A stretch of DNA of 64,000 nucleotides from Streptomyces neyagawaensis (GTDB lineage Bacteria; Actinomycetota; Actinomycetes; Streptomycetales; Streptomycetaceae), in contig NZ_JAMGBG010000027.1 in assembly GCF_023516595.1 (NCBI RefSeq), positions 124,001 through 188,000 on the forward strand, in the 5' to 3' direction. Under the pieces are notes generated by a model that was given only the letters and a program-made list of their open reading frames with translations, did no database searches and was not told the origin of the DNA. Numbering within the stretch: position 1 is the first letter of the stretch; each line of letters begins with the position of its first letter. Made by a program: the position numbers and the translations under genes. Positions 19,472-28,447 of this stretch are shown piece by piece.

Positions 19472-21280
19472 ATGGCCTTGAACCGCCGGAAGTTCCTGAA
19501 GAAGTCAGCCGTGACCGGTGCCGGGGTGGCCATCGCCGGTTCGGCTCTGGCGCCGAACGCTGAGGCGGCCGAGGCGACCGGCGGCAAGGAGAAGGCCCCG
19601 AAGCGCTACCGGTTCACCGTGATGGGGACGACGGACCTGCACGGCAACGTCTTCAACTGGGACTACTTCACGGACAAGGAGTTCGACGACAAGGCGCACA
19701 ACGACGTCGGCCTCGCGAAGATCTCGACGCTGGTGAACCAGGTCCGCAAGGAGAAGGGGCGCGGCAACACGCTCCTCATCGACGCCGGTGACACCATCCA
19801 GGGCACGCAGCTGTCGTACTACTACGCGAAGGTCGACCCGATCACGGCCAAGGGCGGTCCCGTCCACCCGATGGCGCAGGCCATGAACGCGATCGACTAC
19901 GACGCGGCGGCGCTCGGGAACCACGAGTTCAACTACGGCATTCCGGTGCTGCGGAAGTTCCAGGAGCAGTGTCGTTTCCCGCTGCTGGGTGCGAACGCGC
20001 TGGACGCGAAGACGCTGCGCCCGGCGTTCCCGCCGTTCAGCATGCATCGGCTGCGGACGCCGTTCGGCCGTGATGTGAAGGTGGCGGTGCTGGGTCTGAC
20101 GAACCCGGGCATCGCGATCTGGGACAAGGCGAACGTGCAGGGGAAGATGACGTTCCCGGGTCTGGAGGAGCAGGCGGCGAAGTGGGTGCCGAGGCTCAGG
20201 TCGATGGGCGCGGACGTCGTCATCGTGTCGGCGCACAGCGGTTCGTCGGGGACGTCGTCGTACGGTGACCAGCTGCCGTACATCGAGAACGCGGCCGGGC
20301 TGGTGGCGGAGCAGGTGCCGGGGATCGACGCGATCCTCGTGGGGCACGCGCACACGGAGATCCCGGAGTACTTCGTCACCAACAAGAAGACCGGCAAGCA
20401 GGTCGTGCTGTCGGAGCCGCTCAAGTGGGGTCAGCGGCTGACGCTGTTCGACTTCGAGTTGGTGTGGAGCCGGGGCTGCTGGAAGGTCGAGAAGGTCGGT
20501 TCGAAGGTCCTCAACTCCAACGCGGTGGAGGAGGACCCGAAGATCGTGAAGCTGCTGTCGGACGAGCACGCGAAGGTCGTGACGTATGTCAACCAGGTGA
20601 TCGGTACGAACGCCGCGGAGATGCGGTCGGAGGAGGCGCCGTACAAGGACGTCCCGATCATCGACCTGATCAACCACATCCAGGCGGACACGGTGAAGAA
20701 GGCGCTCGCGTCGTCCGAGTACGCGTCGCTGCCGGTGCTGTCGCAGGCCGCCGCGTTCTCCCGCAGCGCGGTGATCCCGGCGGGGAACGTCACCATCCGG
20801 GATGTCGCCGGTCTGTATGTCTTCGAGAACACGCTGGAGGCGCGTCTGATGACGGGTGCGCAGATGAAGGCGTATCTGGAGTTCTCGGCGAACTACTTCG
20901 CGCAGACGGCGCCGGACGCGGTGGTGGACCCGGCGAAGCTGACGAACGCGAACGGTACGCCGGACTACAACTACGACGCGGTGAGCGGTCTGTCGTACGA
21001 GATCGACATCGCGCAGCCGGCGGGTTCGCGGATCAAGAACGTGCGGTTCGAGGGTGCGCCGTTGGCGGACGACCAGAAGTTCGTGTTCGCGGTGAACAAC
21101 TACCGGGCCAACGGTGGCGGCAACTTCCCGCATGTGGCGGCGGCGCCGATGCTGTGGTCGAACTCGGACGAGATCCGTAACACGATGATCGCGTGGGTGA
21201 AGGCGAAGGGGTCGATCGACCCGGCGGCGTTCGCGTCGGTGGACTGGAAGCTGACCCGGAACGGTACGCCGGTCTTCTAG
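19472..21280 (+). CDS. Tat-exported 5'-nucleotidase / 2',3'-cyclic-nucleotide phosphodiesterase
   Basis: A 602-residue bimetal phosphoesterase. The N-terminus carries a twin-arginine signal (NRRKFLKKSAVTGAGVAIAG, then a likely AEA cleavage near residue 33). The metallophosphatase domain shows FTVMGTTDLHGNVF, IDAGDTIQGTQL, ALGNHEFNYG, DVVIVSAHSG and ILVGHAHTEIP, all expected metal ligands. The C-terminal 5'-nucleotidase domain has IDLINHIQADTV, NVTIRDVAGLYVFENTL and FVFAVNNYRANGGGNF. It should scavenge phosphate and nucleosides outside the cell. The ATG 19472 has CGAGGAGT upstream and is the start giving a clean signal peptide. Divergent from the SIMPL gene; followed by a strong terminator. 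Confidence 0.95.
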   Translation: MALNRRKFLKKSAVTGAGVAIAGSALAPNAEAAEATGGKEKAPKRYRFTVMGTTDLHGNVFNWDYFTDKEFDDKAHNDVGLAKISTLVNQVRKEKGRGNTLLIDAGDTIQGTQLSYYYAKVDPITAKGGPVHPMAQAMNAIDYDAAALGNHEFNYGIPVLRKFQEQCRFPLLGANALDAKTLRPAFPPFSMHRLRTPFGRDVKVAVLGLTNPGIAIWDKANVQGKMTFPGLEEQAAKWVPRLRSMGADVVIVSAHSGSSGTSSYGDQLPYIENAAGLVAEQVPGIDAILVGHAHTEIPEYFVTNKKTGKQVVLSEPLKWGQRLTLFDFELVWSRGCWKVEKVGSKVLNSNAVEEDPKIVKLLSDEHAKVVTYVNQVIGTNAAEMRSEEAPYKDVPIIDLINHIQADTVKKALASSEYASLPVLSQAAAFSRSAVIPAGNVTIRDVAGLYVFENTLEARLMTGAQMKAYLEFSANYFAQTAPDAVVDPAKLTNANGTPDYNYDAVSGLSYEIDIAQPAGSRIKNVRFEGAPLADDQKFVFAVNNYRANGGGNFPHVAAAPMLWSNSDEIRNTMIAWVKAKGSIDPAAFASVDWKLTRNGTPVF

Positions 21281-21337
21281 GGGTTCGGCCAGGGATTCGG
21301 CCAGGGGTTCGGCTCCCGGTTCGCGGGAGTGGCAGGT

Positions 21338-21376
21338 CGACGGCGTCGGCGCACGATGGGTGCGCCGACGCCGTCG
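21338..21376. terminator. Bidirectional terminator
   Basis: A perfect 17-base stem (CGACGGCGTCGGCGCAC, 21338-21354; complement 21360-21376) with a GATGG loop between the convergent nucleotidase and N-hydroxylase genes. A short threefold direct repeat (TTCGGCCAGGG type, about 21284-21310) precedes it. Confidence 0.9.
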
Positions 21377-21413
21377 GTGTGTTCGGTGTGTGCTGGGGCC
21401 GTGCCGGTGGCGG

Positions 21414-22856
21414 TCAGCGCACGTCGACCAGGGGGGTGAGGGGGCCCGTGGTCCGCTCGTCCCTGGCGCGGGGGATGTGGGGCCGGGGTTCGAGGCCGAA
21501 GGTGGTGAAGGCGGTGCGGCTCGGCAGGGCGTAGGTCTCCTTGCCGGTGAGGGTGTTGAGGATGGTGGCGCTGCGCCAGGCGGCGAGGCCGAGGTCGGGG
21601 GTGCCGACGCCGTGGGTGTGGAGGTCGGCGTTCTGGATGTGGAGGTGGCAGCCGGAGGCGGTGACCGACGGGGCGAGGACCATCCGGAAGTGTTCGTCGA
21701 CTCTGGGGCGGTCGTGGCTGTCGCGGCGGATGTAGGGGTCCAGGCCGGCGAGGAGGCGGTCGAGGGGGCGTTCGCGGTAGCCGGTGGCGAGGACGACGGC
21801 ATCGGTGGTGAGGCGGGAGCGGGTGCCCTGCTCGGTGTGTTCGAGGTGGAGTTCGACCTTGGTGGTGGCGAGGCGGCCCGCGGTGCGGACGTGGACGCCG
21901 GGGGTGAGGACGGTGTCGGGCCAGCCTCCGTCGAGGGTGCGGCGGTAGAGCTCGTCGTGGATGGCGGCGATGGTGTCGGTGCCGATGCCCTTGTGGAGTC
22001 GCCATTGGGCGGCGACGAGCCGGTCTCGGGTGGTTTCGGCGAGGGTGTGGAAGTAGCGGGTGTAGTCGGGGGTGAAGTGTTCCAGGCCGAGCTTGGAGTA
22101 CTCCATGGGGGCGAATGCCTCGGTGCGGCCCAGCCAGTGGAGTCGTTCGCGGCCGGCGGGCCGGTGGCGCAGCAGGTCGAGGAAGATCTCGGCGCCCGAC
22201 TGGCCTGCGCCGATGACGGTGACGTGTCCGGCGGTGAGGAGGCGGTCGCGGGCGCCGAGGTAGTCGGCGGCGTGGAGGACGGGGACGCCGGGGGCTTCGA
22301 CGAGGGGCTTGAGGGGTTCGGGCACGAAGGGTTCGGTGCCGACGCCGAGGACGACGTTGCGGGTGTAGGTGCGGCCGAGGGCCGCGTCGCCCTCGGTGTC
22401 GAGGCGGGTGAAGTCGACCTCGAACAGGTCGCGTTCGGGGTTCCAGCGGACGGAGTCGACCTGGTGGCCGAAGTGCAGGCCGGGGAGGTTCTCGCTGACC
22501 CAGCGGCAGTAGGCGTCGTACTCGGCGCGTTGGATGTGGAACCGCTCGGCGAAGTAGAAGGGGAAGAGCCGGTCGCGGGTCTTGAGGTAGTTGAGGAACG
22601 ACCAGGGGCTGGCGGGGTCGGCGAGGGTCACCAGGTCGGCGAGGAAGGGGACCTGGAGGGTGGTGCCCTCGATGAGCTGGCCGGGGTGCCAGTCGAAGCG
22701 GGGGCGTTGTTCGTAGAAGACGGCGTCGAGTTCGGTGAGGGGGTGGGCGAGGGCGGCGAGGGAGAGGTTGGCGGGGCCGATGCCCACGCCGACGACGTCG
22801 CGGGGGGCTTCGGGGGCGGGGGGCGGGGTGCTCGGGGTGGGTGGGGGCGTGCTCAT
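21414..22856 (-). CDS. L-lysine/L-ornithine N-hydroxylase (SidA/IucD/PvdA family)
   Basis: A 480-residue FAD/NADPH N-monooxygenase. After a Pro-rich N-terminus (about 17 residues) it shows the FAD motif VVGVGIGPANLSLAALA, then FDWHPGQLIEGTTLQVPFL and the aromatic substrate segment ASPWSFLNYLKTRDRLFPFYF. The NADPH-binding VIGAGQSGAEIFLDLL and the C-terminal DAVVLATGYRERPL follow. It should hydroxylate the side-chain amine of lysine, ornithine or a derived diamine, the first step to hydroxamate siderophores. It starts within the stop codon of the decarboxylase gene (4-base overlap), so the two are one operon. No siderophore synthetase, acyltransferase or transporter gene lies nearby. Confidence 0.93.
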   Translation of the reverse strand: MSTPPPTPSTPPPAPEAPRDVVGVGIGPANLSLAALAHPLTELDAVFYEQRPRFDWHPGQLIEGTTLQVPFLADLVTLADPASPWSFLNYLKTRDRLFPFYFAERFHIQRAEYDAYCRWVSENLPGLHFGHQVDSVRWNPERDLFEVDFTRLDTEGDAALGRTYTRNVVLGVGTEPFVPEPLKPLVEAPGVPVLHAADYLGARDRLLTAGHVTVIGAGQSGAEIFLDLLRHRPAGRERLHWLGRTEAFAPMEYSKLGLEHFTPDYTRYFHTLAETTRDRLVAAQWRLHKGIGTDTIAAIHDELYRRTLDGGWPDTVLTPGVHVRTAGRLATTKVELHLEHTEQGTRSRLTTDAVVLATGYRERPLDRLLAGLDPYIRRDSHDRPRVDEHFRMVLAPSVTASGCHLHIQNADLHTHGVGTPDLGLAAWRSATILNTLTGKETYALPSRTAFTTFGLEPRPHIPRARDERTTGPLTPLVDVR

Positions 22857-24244
22857 GTCGGGGTGTGTCCTTCGGGGAGGTCCGCGGCAGCGGCGGGGTC
22901 CGTGCGTTCCACGAGTGCGAGGAGGGCGGTGAGGTCGCCGGGCCGGGCGTGGGGGTTGAGCAGGGTGGTCTTGAGCCAGAGCCGGCCGTCGAGGGCGGCG
23001 CGGCCGAGGACGGCGCGGCCGTCGTGCAGGAGTTTTCGCCGGATGGCGGCCACGGTGTCGTCGCTGGCGCGGGCGGGCCGGAACAGGACCGTGCTGATGG
23101 TGGGCCGGTCGTACAGCTCGAAGCCGGGGTGGGCGTCGATGAGTGCGGCGAACTCGTGGGCGAGGTCGCAGACCTGGTCGACGAGGGCGCCGAGTCCCGT
23201 GCGGCCGAGGGTCTTGAGGGTGGCCGCGATCTTGAGGATGTCGGGGCGGCGGGTGGTGCGCAGGGAGCGGCCGAGGAGGTCGGGGAGGCCGGCTTCGGTG
23301 TCGTCGTCGGCGTTGAGGTAGTCGGCGCGGTGGCCGAGTACGGCGAGGTCGGCTTCGTCGCGGACGGTGAGGAGTCCGGCGGCGACGGGCTGCCAGCCGA
23401 GTTTGTGCAGGTCGAGGGTGACGGTGTGGGCGCGGTCCAGGGCGGTGAGTCGGGGGCGGTGGCGGGCGCTGAAGAGGAGCCCTCCGCCGTAGGCGGCGTC
23501 GATGTGGAGGCGGGCTCCGTGGGCCGCGCACAGGTCGGCGATGTGGGGCAGCGGGTCGATGAGTCCGGCGTCGGTGGTGCCGGCGGTGGCGGCGACGAGG
23601 AGGGGCCCCTGGAGCCGGGTGAGCGTGTGGTCGAGGGCAGCGGGGTCGAGGGTGCCGGCCGGGGTGGGGACGATGACGGGTTCGGGCAGGCCGAGGAGCC
23701 AGGCGGCGCGGGGCAGGGAGTGGTGGGCGTTGGCTCCGCAGACGAGCCGTACTCCGGTGTGGGCCTCGCGGGCCAGGAGGACGGCGAGTTGGTTGGACTC
23801 GGTGCCGCCGGTGGTGACGAGGGCGTCGGCGGCGCTGGTCTCGGCGGCGAGGGCCCGGGTGACGAGGGCTTCGAGGGCGGAGGCGGCGGGGGCCTGGTCC
23901 CAGGAGTCCAGCGACGGGTTCAGTACGGAGGCGGCGAGGTCGGCGGCGGTGGCGACGGCCAGGGGTGGGGTGTGCAGGTGGGCCGCGCACAGGGGGTCGG
24001 CGGGGTCGGCGGTTCCGGCGGCGAGGGCGAGGACCAGCCGCCGCAGCGCCTGCGGGTCCCCTTCGGCGGGCAGCGGGTCACCGAGCGCGTCCCGCACGGC
24101 CGCGGCGACCGCCTCCGGCCCACCGGCGGGCAGCGGCCCGCCCCTCGCACGGGCCCCGTCCCGCAGCGCGCCGAGCACGACCTCGACCAACGACCGCAGC
24201 GCGTCGGGGCCTTGGGGGCCTGAGGCGAGGGGCGGGCTGGTCAT
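22853..24244 (-). CDS. PLP-dependent group II decarboxylase (diamine-forming, siderophore-type)
   Basis: A 463-residue fold-type I PLP decarboxylase. It shows GTADPADPLCAAHLHTPP near the N-terminus, the cofactor-binding region VTTGGTESNQLAVLLARE, AATAGTTDAGLIDPL, LHIDAAYGGGLLF, and the Schiff-base Lys in LDLHKLGWQPVAAG. By family and by operon with an amine N-hydroxylase it probably turns lysine, ornithine or diaminobutyrate into a diamine. The HKLGWQP motif differs from the HKTFFQP I remember in desferrioxamine-type lysine decarboxylases, so it is a different subgroup. ATG 24244 follows GGAGGAACCC. No IdeR/DmdR iron box is visible in the upstream 100 bases. Confidence 0.9.
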   Translation of the reverse strand: MTSPPLASGPQGPDALRSLVEVVLGALRDGARARGGPLPAGGPEAVAAAVRDALGDPLPAEGDPQALRRLVLALAAGTADPADPLCAAHLHTPPLAVATAADLAASVLNPSLDSWDQAPAASALEALVTRALAAETSAADALVTTGGTESNQLAVLLAREAHTGVRLVCGANAHHSLPRAAWLLGLPEPVIVPTPAGTLDPAALDHTLTRLQGPLLVAATAGTTDAGLIDPLPHIADLCAAHGARLHIDAAYGGGLLFSARHRPRLTALDRAHTVTLDLHKLGWQPVAAGLLTVRDEADLAVLGHRADYLNADDDTEAGLPDLLGRSLRTTRRPDILKIAATLKTLGRTGLGALVDQVCDLAHEFAALIDAHPGFELYDRPTISTVLFRPARASDDTVAAIRRKLLHDGRAVLGRAALDGRLWLKTTLLNPHARPGDLTALLALVERTDPAAAADLPEGHTPT

Positions 24245-24506
24245 GGGTTCCTCCGGGGCGCGGGAGTCCCATCTTGTACGCCGATTGGGTGCTCGGCCCC
24301 GAAAAGGCCGCCGAATACCACCAAAAGAGCGTACGGCGCCGCCCCGGACCGCCGCGGGGTGGCGGAGCACCAGGCCGCCCGGCCGCGTACGGCCGGGGTG
24401 CCCCGACCGACCGCGCAGCGTGTCGGCGGGGACCTGGCGCCGGGTACTGCACGGGCCGTGCACCGCGGCTGGCCCAGCGCGACCTGAGGACCTCGACCGG
24501 CTAGGC

Positions 24507-24843
24507 GCGCGAGCGCACGGCAGCGGGCTCCCGCAGGGGGCGAGGCACCGGGCCACCGGCCACGCGAGACGCGCCGACCGGGCCCGGGCGACCAGCCCCG
24601 CATCACCCGCGGAACGCGAACAGCCACGCAAGGCTCAAGGACCACGCCCGTCCACACGCGCGAGCACACAGCGGCGGGCACCCGCAAGGCGCGAGGCACC
24701 GGGCCACCGGCCACGCGAGACGCACCGACCGGGACCGGGCGACCAGCCCCGCATCACCCGCGGAACGCGAACAGCCACGCAAGGCCCGAGGACCACGCCC
24801 GGCCACACGCGCGAGCACACAGCGGCGGGCACCCGCAGGGTGC
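24507..24843. repeat. 151-base tandem repeat upstream of the decarboxylase gene
   Basis: GCGCGAGC begins units at 24507, 24658 and 24809, an exact 151-base period; the third copy fades after about 24843. Units contain GGCACCGGGCCACCGGCCACG and CCGCATCACCCGCGGAACGCG. Frames through it look like low-complexity Arg/Ala/Gly peptide, so I consider it non-coding. Together with 24245-24506 (the decarboxylase promoter region, with no recognisable operator) and 24844-25112 (nothing recognised), it makes a 0.9 kb gene-free stretch. Confidence 0.85.
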
Positions 24844-25112
24844 AAGGCATCGAGCCAGGCACCGGGTGACGGCCGCTCGGTGTGGCCTGGCGGTGGGGGC
24901 CTTGCGAGCCGGTCCCCCGCGGCCCGCAGAGTCCGACCGGCCAGGCGGGGGCTTGGGGGCCTCGACCGAGTGGGACTGCGGGGCGGCGCCTCTAGCGGCC
25001 CCGTCGCGCGTGGCCCCGTGGCCGTCGTCGGCTCGGGGTGCCGTCCGCCTCCGCCGGCCCTGCCCCCGGCTACGCGCAGCCTCGGGGGTGGTACCTGCTT
25101 CGCGTGGCCTTG

Positions 25113-25148
25113 GAACGCCGTCGGCCCAAGGGTGGGCCGACGGCGTTC
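25113..25148. terminator. Terminator after pepN
   Basis: A perfect 16-base stem (GAACGCCGTCGGCCCA, 25113-25128; complement 25133-25148) with a 4-base loop, just downstream of the pepN stop on the minus strand. Confidence 0.9.
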
Positions 25149-25160
25149 TCCGGGGAGCGG

Positions 25161-27665
25161 TTACGCGTTCCTGACCTTCAGGGCGCGGTTCAGGTCGTCG
25201 AGTTGGTCGACCAGCTTTCGGCGTAGGGCCGGGATGGGGGCGGCCTCGGTCAGGCAGCGTTCGCCCAGGGCGAGGGTTTTCGCGTCCACCGTGTGGACGG
25301 GGAACGCCCAGCGTCCGGCGGCCTCCGCGATGGCCGGGCCCCGTCGGGCGGCCAGCGCGACCGCGTCGTCCCAGTAGCGGTCGACGTACTCCTGGAGGAG
25401 TTCCGTCTGTTCCGGCTGCCAGAAGCCCTGGGCGGTGGCGGTGAAGAGGTAGTTGGAGAGGTCGTCGGTGGTGAACATCGCCTCCCAGGCGGCCTGCTTG
25501 GCCTCCGGGTCGGGGAGGGCGGCCCGGCAGCGGGCGGCGCCCTCCTGGCCGGTGGCGCTGGGGTCGCGTGCCAGTTCCTCGGCGATCGCGTCGGCGTCGA
25601 CCGCGCCGAGGACGGCGAGCCGGCCGAGGACCCGCCAGCGCAGCTCGGGGTCGAGTTCGGGGCCGCCGGGGACCGTGCCCTCGGCGAGCCAGGCGGCGAT
25701 GGTGTCGGGGTGGGCGGCGACGTCGATGAAGTGGCGTACGGCGGTCAGGCGCAGGCCGGGGTTGTCGCCGTCCTCGGTGCGGCGGATGAGGTCGCGGCAC
25801 AGGGCGGCGAGGGTGGTCAGGCCGGCGGGGCGCTGCTCGGGGGTGAGGAAGCGGTCGGCGACCTGGGTGGTGGCGAAGGTGAGGACGCCCTGGACGATGG
25901 CGAGGTCGGTCTCGCGGGGCAGATGGGTGCGGGCGGCGTCCAGGTAGGCGGTGGGCGGGAGTTCGGCGTCGCGTACGGCGTCGCGCAGGGCGTTCCAGAC
26001 GACGGCGCGGGTGAGCGGGTCGGGGAGTCCGCTGAGGTGGCCGGTGACGGTGGTGAAGGAGTCGGGGTCGAAGCGGACCTTGGCGTAGGTGAGGTCGCCG
26101 TCGTTGAGGAGGAGCAGGGCGGGGCGTTTGCCAATGGGCTGTTCGCCGGTCTGCGGGATGTCGAGGGCGAGGCTCTCGCGGAGGGTGAGGTGGCCCTGGT
26201 CGTCGCCGAGGTCCTGGTCGTAGATGCCGACGGTGATGTGGTGGGGGCGGGTGCCGGCGTGGTCGACGGTGAGGGTGTAGGTGCTGTCGGTGCCGCGGGT
26301 GACCTTGGGTGTGAGGGTGTCGACGCCGGTGGTGCGCAGCCAGGCGTCGGCCCAGGCGTGGACGTCGCGTTCGGTGGCGCCGGCGAGGTTGTCGATGAAG
26401 TCGGCGAGGGTGGCGTTGCCGAAGCGGTGGCGGGTGAAGTGGGCGTTGATGCCGGCGAGGAAGTCCTTCTCGCCGAGCCAGGCGACGAGCTGGCGCAGGG
26501 CGGAGGCGCCCTTGGCGTAGGAGATGCCGTCGAAGTTGAGGAGGGCGGCGGCGGTGTCGTCGACGTTCTCGGGGGCGACGGGGTGGGTGGAGGGGCGCTG
26601 GTCGGCGTCGTAGCCCCAGGCCTTGCGGGCGACGCCGAAGTCGACCCAGGTCTCGGTGAAGCGGGTGGCCTCGGTGAGGGTCTGATAGCCCATGTACTCG
26701 GCGAAGGACTCGTTGAGCCAGATGTCGTCCCACCACTTGAGGGTGACGAGGTCGCCGAACCACATGTGGGCCATCTCGTGGGCGATGACCATCGCGCGGG
26801 TCTGGCGTTCGGTGTCGGTGACGGCGGAGCGGTAGACGAACTCGTCGCGGAAGGTGACGAGTCCGGGGTTCTCCATGGCGCCCGCGTTGAACTCGGGGAC
26901 GAACGCCTGGTCGTAGGAGTCGAAGGGGTACGGCTCCTCGAACTTCTCGTGGTAGCGGTCGAAGCAGGCGCGGGTGACGTCGAGGATCTCGTCGGCGTCG
27001 GTGTCGAGGTAGGGGGCCAGGGAGCGGCGGCAGTGGATGCCGAAGGGCAGACCGCGGTGTTCGGTGCGGACGGAGTGCCAGGGGCCGGCGGCGACGGCGA
27101 CGAGGTAGGTGGAGATGAGGGGGGTGGTGGCGGCGCGCCAGGTGCCGTCGTCCTGCTGGGCGGTGATGCCGTTGGCGAGGACGGTCCAGCCCTCGGGGGC
27201 GGTGACGGTCAGGTCGAAGACGGCCTTGAGGTCGGGTTGGTCGAACGCGGCGAAGACGCGTTGGACGTCGTCCATGAACAGCTGGGTGTAGACGTAGGTC
27301 TCACCGTCGGTGGGGTCGGTGAAGCGGTGCATGCCCTCGCCGGTGCGGGAGTAGCGCATGGCGGCGTCGACGCGCAGTTCGTGTTCGCCCGGGGTGAGGC
27401 CGGTGAGCGGCAGGCGGTTGCCGTCGAGGGCCCCGGGGTCGAGGGGCTTGCCGTCGAGGGTGACGGAGCGCAGGTCGGCGGGCTTGAGCTCGACGAAGGT
27501 GTCCGCGGCCTTTTTCTTTCCCCGTACGGTGAAGCGGATGACGGTGCGGGAGTCGAAGGTCTCGTCGCCGCGCGTGAGGTCGAGGGTGATCTCGTAGCGG
27601 TGGACGTCGAGGAGTCGGGCACGGGCATGCGCTTCGTCGCGCGTCAGTACGGACATGAGGGACAT
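25161..27665 (-). CDS. pepN: Aminopeptidase N (M1 family)
   Basis: An 834-residue zinc aminopeptidase of the actinobacterial PepN type. The substrate-binding motif FNAGAMENPGLVTF (about residue 245) and the zinc site VIAHEMAHMWFGDLV with the third ligand Glu in LNESFAEYMGY are intact. A C-terminal helical domain (about 530-834, ERAP1-like) follows. There is no signal peptide, so it is cytoplasmic and releases N-terminal residues from peptides. The start is ATG 27665 or ATG 27656 nine bases later; neither has a strong ribosome site. Streptomyces genomes can carry more than one M1 peptidase, so this may be a paralogue. Confidence 0.96.
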   Translation of the reverse strand: MSLMSVLTRDEAHARARLLDVHRYEITLDLTRGDETFDSRTVIRFTVRGKKKAADTFVELKPADLRSVTLDGKPLDPGALDGNRLPLTGLTPGEHELRVDAAMRYSRTGEGMHRFTDPTDGETYVYTQLFMDDVQRVFAAFDQPDLKAVFDLTVTAPEGWTVLANGITAQQDDGTWRAATTPLISTYLVAVAAGPWHSVRTEHRGLPFGIHCRRSLAPYLDTDADEILDVTRACFDRYHEKFEEPYPFDSYDQAFVPEFNAGAMENPGLVTFRDEFVYRSAVTDTERQTRAMVIAHEMAHMWFGDLVTLKWWDDIWLNESFAEYMGYQTLTEATRFTETWVDFGVARKAWGYDADQRPSTHPVAPENVDDTAAALLNFDGISYAKGASALRQLVAWLGEKDFLAGINAHFTRHRFGNATLADFIDNLAGATERDVHAWADAWLRTTGVDTLTPKVTRGTDSTYTLTVDHAGTRPHHITVGIYDQDLGDDQGHLTLRESLALDIPQTGEQPIGKRPALLLLNDGDLTYAKVRFDPDSFTTVTGHLSGLPDPLTRAVVWNALRDAVRDAELPPTAYLDAARTHLPRETDLAIVQGVLTFATTQVADRFLTPEQRPAGLTTLAALCRDLIRRTEDGDNPGLRLTAVRHFIDVAAHPDTIAAWLAEGTVPGGPELDPELRWRVLGRLAVLGAVDADAIAEELARDPSATGQEGAARCRAALPDPEAKQAAWEAMFTTDDLSNYLFTATAQGFWQPEQTELLQEYVDRYWDDAVALAARRGPAIAEAAGRWAFPVHTVDAKTLALGERCLTEAAPIPALRRKLVDQLDDLNRALKVRNA

Positions 27666-27717
27666 GCTGCCTGATGCCCAGGGCACGGGACAGGGGCGGG
27701 CCTGGTACGCCACCTAT

Positions 27718-27775
27718 GTCCGGTCGTATGCGCCGCGCGCCCGGTCGTATGCGGCCTATGCCCGGTCGTTCGCGC
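27718..27775. repeat. Short direct repeats upstream of pepN
   Basis: CCGGTCGTATGCG-type motifs occur three times with 20-23 base spacing (near 27719, 27741 and 27763, the last as CCGGTCGTTCGCG). They span the gap between the receiver-protein stop and the pepN start. The reason is unknown; they could be a regulator site or simple slippage. Confidence 0.6.
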
Positions 27776-28307
27776 CGTCCCGCGCGTCGTCGTCCGTGCG
27801 CTCCCGTTGGGCGGGGACGTGGCCGCCGGTGTCGTCGTGTTTGCGGTCCGCGCGGTCGTCGCGGTCCTGGTGGTCCTTGAGGCGGGCGCGTAGTTCGCGG
27901 ACCTCGCGTTCCAGGGCGTGGGAGCGTTCGTGGGCGTCGAAGAGGTAGCGGACCTTGGTGCGCAGCGCCCAGGGGTCGATGGGCTTCATGACGAGGTCGG
28001 CGACGCCGAGGCGGAAGGCGGCGGCGGTCAGTTCGGCGTCGGGGCCGAAGCCGGTGAGGAGGAGGACGGGGATGTGCTGGGTCTGTTCGACGCCGCGCAT
28101 GTAGCGGACGACGTCGAGTCCGCTGACGCCGGGCATGCGCACGTCGAGGAGGAGCAGGCCGACCTGGCCGCGCAGGACCTCCTTGAGTGCCGCGTCGCCG
28201 CTGGTGGCGCGGGTCAGGTGGTAACCCAGCGGGGCCAGGGCGCTCTCCAGGGCGTAGAGCGTGTCCTCGTGGTCGTCCACGATGAGGATCTTGGCTTCCG
28301 ACGGCAT
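27756..28307 (-). CDS. Stand-alone response regulator receiver protein with charged tail
   Basis: About 183 residues. Residues 1-120 form a complete receiver domain: KILIVDDHEDTLYALE, phosphoacceptor Asp in LLLLDVRMPGVSGLD, PVLLLTGFG and the conserved Lys in DLVMKPIDPW. Instead of a DNA-binding domain there is a short helix (ERSHALEREVRELRARLKDH) and a very hydrophilic Asp/Arg-rich tail. Output must therefore be through protein contacts, for example in a phosphorelay or with an anti-anti-sigma or histidine kinase protein; no such gene is adjacent. ATG 28307 is chosen because the fold begins at once; GAGGGG lies upstream. Confidence 0.88.
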   Translation of the reverse strand: MPSEAKILIVDDHEDTLYALESALAPLGYHLTRATSGDAALKEVLRGQVGLLLLDVRMPGVSGLDVVRYMRGVEQTQHIPVLLLTGFGPDAELTAAAFRLGVADLVMKPIDPWALRTKVRYLFDAHERSHALEREVRELRARLKDHQDRDDRADRKHDDTGGHVPAQRERTDDDARDGANDRA

Positions 28308-28447
28308 GGCCCGTGTCCCCTCGCTCGGCTCGGCGGCACGCGGTCGGCGGCGCCTTGATCCGAGTTTCTCACTGCATGTAGTCACTGTTTGACGAAGAGT
28401 GCTCACGCAGGATGCCCGCTGGAGGGCGGGATGTCACTCCCCCGTGG

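Noticed and set aside
24245..24400. Iron-dependent repressor box upstream of the decarboxylase/hydroxylase pair
   Set aside because: I looked for TTAGGTTAGGCTAACCTAA-like sequence on both strands and saw none.
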